Below, in pieces: positions 6,378 through 8,180 of a DNA stretch of 8,180 nt. The notes below the pieces were generated by a model. The model did no database searches and was not told where the DNA came from. It was given only the letters and a program-made list of their open reading frames with translations. The stretch's first letter is position 1. Every line of letters begins with the position of its first letter. Source of the DNA: an uncultured Verrucomicrobiota bacterium (GTDB lineage Bacteria > Verrucomicrobiota > Verrucomicrobiia > Limisphaerales > SXTU01); contig CAIPBN010000793.1 of assembly GCA_903863315.1 (NCBI GenBank), forward strand, positions 1-8,180. Reading direction: 5' to 3'. A program made the position numbers and the translations under genes.

Positions 6378-7265
6378 ATGAACCCAGTCCGCACCCGCCG
6401 CTCCGCCCTCACTCAACTCGCCGCCGGGGCGGCTGTCGCCTCGACCGCCGCCGCGCTCGCGGAGCGCCTCGCCGCCGCTGATGCCGCCGCGCAGGTGAAA
6501 ATCAACCACTCCGCCTGCAAGTGGTGCTACTCCAAGATTCCGCTCGATGACCTGTGCGCGGCCGGCAAGCAGTTCGGCCTGCAATCCGTCGAGCTGCTCG
6601 ACCCGCCGGACTTCGCCACCGTGAAGAAACACGGCCTGCACTGCGCCATGGTCAGCTTTCCGCAGAAGGACGGCATCGGCCGCATCGAGAAGGCCTTCAA
6701 CCGCCTCGAACACCACGACACGCTCGTCGAGATTTACACCGAGCGCATCAAGCAGTGCGCGGACGCGGGCTTCAAGCAGCTCATCTGCTTCTCCGGCAAC
6801 CGCGCCGGTCTGGACGACGAGACCGGCCTGAAGAACTGCGCCACCGGCTTGAAACGCATCCTCCCGCTGGCCGAGAAGCACGGCATCACGCTCGTGATGG
6901 AACTGCTCAACAGCCGCGTGAACCACAAGGACTACCAGTGCGACAAGTCCGCGTGGGGCGTCGCGCTCTGTCAGGCCATCGGCTCCGAGCGCTTCAAGCT
7001 GCTCTACGACATCTACCACATGCAGATCATGGAGGGCGACGTCATCGCCACCATCAAGGCGCGCCACCAGTATTTCGCGCACTACCACACGGGCGGCGTG
7101 CCCGGTCGCAACGAGATCGACGACACGCAGGAATTGAACTACCCGGCCATCATGCGCGCCATCCAGGCCACCGGCTACAAAGGCTACGTCGGTCAGGAGT
7201 TCATCCCCAAGCGCGAGGACAAGATCGCCTCGCTCAAGCAGGGCGTGCAGATTTGCACGGTGTGA
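6378..7265 (+). CDS. Tat-exported hydroxypyruvate isomerase-like TIM-barrel protein, paralog 1
   Basis: This belongs to the xylose isomerase-like TIM barrel family (AP endonuclease 2 fold, PF01261) nearest hydroxypyruvate isomerase; 295 residues from ATG 6378. The N-terminus RTRRSALTQL with an Ala-rich stretch to about residue 37 looks like a twin-arginine signal. Likely metal ligands are Glu175 (VMELLN), Asp211 (YDIYHMQIMEGD), His237 (HYHTGG) and Glu274 (GQEF); a PGRNEID block (242-248) is also present. The mature start has SACKWCYSKIPLDDLC, with a C-x-x-C pair (47 and 50) that paralog 2 lacks. The in-frame GTG at 6291 would add 29 unlikely residues before the Tat signal, so ATG 6378 is chosen; no Shine-Dalgarno is visible. 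Paralog 2 follows 19 bp downstream, so the two are probably co-transcribed. Family is firm, but the exact reaction (hydroxypyruvate/tartronate semialdehyde or another keto-aldose pair) is not proven, and an exported isomerase suggests a different substrate from that of cytosolic Hyi. Confidence 0.9.
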   Translation: MNPVRTRRSALTQLAAGAAVASTAAALAERLAAADAAAQVKINHSACKWCYSKIPLDDLCAAGKQFGLQSVELLDPPDFATVKKHGLHCAMVSFPQKDGIGRIEKAFNRLEHHDTLVEIYTERIKQCADAGFKQLICFSGNRAGLDDETGLKNCATGLKRILPLAEKHGITLVMELLNSRVNHKDYQCDKSAWGVALCQAIGSERFKLLYDIYHMQIMEGDVIATIKARHQYFAHYHTGGVPGRNEIDDTQELNYPAIMRAIQATGYKGYVGQEFIPKREDKIASLKQGVQICTV

Positions 7266-7284
7266 CCCACGTATCATCCCCATC

Positions 7285-8166
7285 ATGAAAACCTCCCGCC
7301 GTTCCGTCCTCCAGACCGCCGCCTTGGCCGGCGTATCCGTGCTCACCGCCTCCAAAGTCCGCGCCGCCGAGGGCGGGGACTTCTATGTCGCCCGGAATGG
7401 GCGCATCAACCAGTCCTTCGTCACCTGGAACTTCCGCCCGCTGACCATTCCCGAGCTGGCCAAGCTCGCGGTGAAGTTCGGCGTGAAGTCCATCGAGCTG
7501 GTCGGGCCGGAGCATTGGCCGATGCTCAAGGAACTGGGCCTCAAGTGCGCCCTGGCCGGCAGCCATGGTTTTGCCAAGGGCTTCGCGCAGCCGGACCAGC
7601 ATGCGGAGTGTCTCAAGGTGTTGGAGCAGCGCATCGAGCAGTGCGCCGCACAAGGTGTCCCGAGTGTCATCACCTTCTCCGGCTTCCGCAAGGGGCTGAC
7701 GGTTGACGACGCCACCAAAAACACCATCGCCGGGCTCAAGAAAATCGCGCCCATCGCCGAGAAGCACAAAGTCACCGTCGCGCTGGAAATGCTCAACTCG
7801 AAGGTGAACGTCGAGATGAAGGGCCACCCGGATTACTTCTGCGACGACATGGATCTGAGCATCCGCATCCTCCAGGCCGTCGGCTCGCCCTATGTGAAGG
7901 TGCTCTTCGACATCTACCACGTGCAGATCATGCACGGCGACGTGATCACCCGGCTGCGCCAATACAAGGACTTCATCGCGCACTACCACACCGCCGGAAA
8001 TCCGGGCCGCAACGAGATTGATGCCACGCAGGAGATCAATTACCCGCCCATCCTTGAAGCGATCCTCGAGACCGGCTATACCGGCTACGTCGCCCAGGAA
8101 TTCATCCCCACCTGGGACGATCCCGTCCTTGCGCTCCGCCAGGCCGCGCAGCTTTGTGATATCTGA
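7285..8166 (+). CDS. Tat-exported hydroxypyruvate isomerase-like TIM-barrel protein, paralog 2
   Basis: This is a 293-residue paralog of the preceding gene. A twin-arginine signal (TSRRSVLQTAALAGVSVL, then SKVRAAE) suggests cleavage after about residue 28. Likely metal ligands are Glu168 (ALEMLN), Asp209 (FDIYHVQIMHGD), His235 (HYHTAG) and Glu272 (AQEF); PGRNEID is at 240-246. The active-site half (about 165-275) is very similar to paralog 1. The N-terminal half differs: the C-x-x-C region is SFVTWNF, and residues 92-105 contain a distinct GSHGFAKGFAQPDQ segment where paralog 1 has SFPQKDG. This suggests altered substrate binding after an old duplication. ATG 7285 places the Tat motif at the extreme N-terminus. 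No Shine-Dalgarno precedes it, so translation may depend on the upstream gene. The stop is TGA at 8164-8166, and only 14 bases follow in the window. The reaction is assigned by family only. Confidence 0.9.
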   Translation: MKTSRRSVLQTAALAGVSVLTASKVRAAEGGDFYVARNGRINQSFVTWNFRPLTIPELAKLAVKFGVKSIELVGPEHWPMLKELGLKCALAGSHGFAKGFAQPDQHAECLKVLEQRIEQCAAQGVPSVITFSGFRKGLTVDDATKNTIAGLKKIAPIAEKHKVTVALEMLNSKVNVEMKGHPDYFCDDMDLSIRILQAVGSPYVKVLFDIYHVQIMHGDVITRLRQYKDFIAHYHTAGNPGRNEIDATQEINYPPILEAILETGYTGYVAQEFIPTWDDPVLALRQAAQLCDI

Positions 8167-8180
8167 TTCCCCCATTCTCA

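Noticed and set aside
5364..7355. Long - strand open frame (663 codons) across the metallophosphoesterase and isomerase genes
   Set aside because: It is antisense to conserved genes with all their catalytic motifs and has no recognisable domain. It is a GC-driven shadow frame.

Overview
The window is GC-rich, tightly packed bacterial DNA. It holds seven protein genes: six on the + strand and one on the - strand. The gene content suggests a member of the Planctomycetota-Verrucomicrobiota-Chlamydiota (PVC) group, most likely Verrucomicrobiota. The reasons are a ceramidase-like PF04734-type protein, two tandem Tat-exported hydroxypyruvate-isomerase-like TIM barrels, an exported metallophosphoesterase of the LPDTQ type, and few Shine-Dalgarno sites. 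This assignment is inferred from gene style. No rRNA or marker gene is present to confirm it.

Layout. (1) At the left edge is the 3' part of a neutral/alkaline ceramidase-family gene (2-667), facing a - strand conserved hypothetical gene (705-1478) tail to tail. (2) A 111-bp divergent spacer (1479-1589) carries a perfect 7+7 inverted repeat and separates the hypothetical gene from a + strand series. (3) That series is an exported thioredoxin-fold redoxin (1590-2141), an RbsA/MglA-type double-ATPase sugar ABC subunit (2203-3702), an NtrC-type sigma-54 response regulator (3766-5223) and an exported metallophosphoesterase (5220-6290). The last two overlap by ATGA and are probably translationally coupled. 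(4) An 87-bp gap with a plausible sigma-70-like promoter leads into two tandem, divergent paralogs of Tat-exported hydroxypyruvate isomerase/sugar-phosphate isomerase-like TIM barrels (6378-7265 and 7285-8166), 19 bp apart.

How the genes may work together. Most products are exported hydrolases or isomerases, or sugar transport parts, which suggests scavenging of carbohydrate and organic phosphate. The ABC ATPase has no permease or binding protein beside it, and the response regulator has no histidine kinase beside it, so both must find partners elsewhere. The strongest structural link is the regulator-phosphoesterase coupling. There are no RNA genes, CRISPR arrays, insertion sequences, integrases or phage genes, and no gene-free stretch longer than about 110 bp. 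I found no convincing novel multi-gene system. The points worth following are altered catalytic residues, orphan partners, the coupled regulator-phosphatase pair, the isomerase paralogs and two small palindromes.
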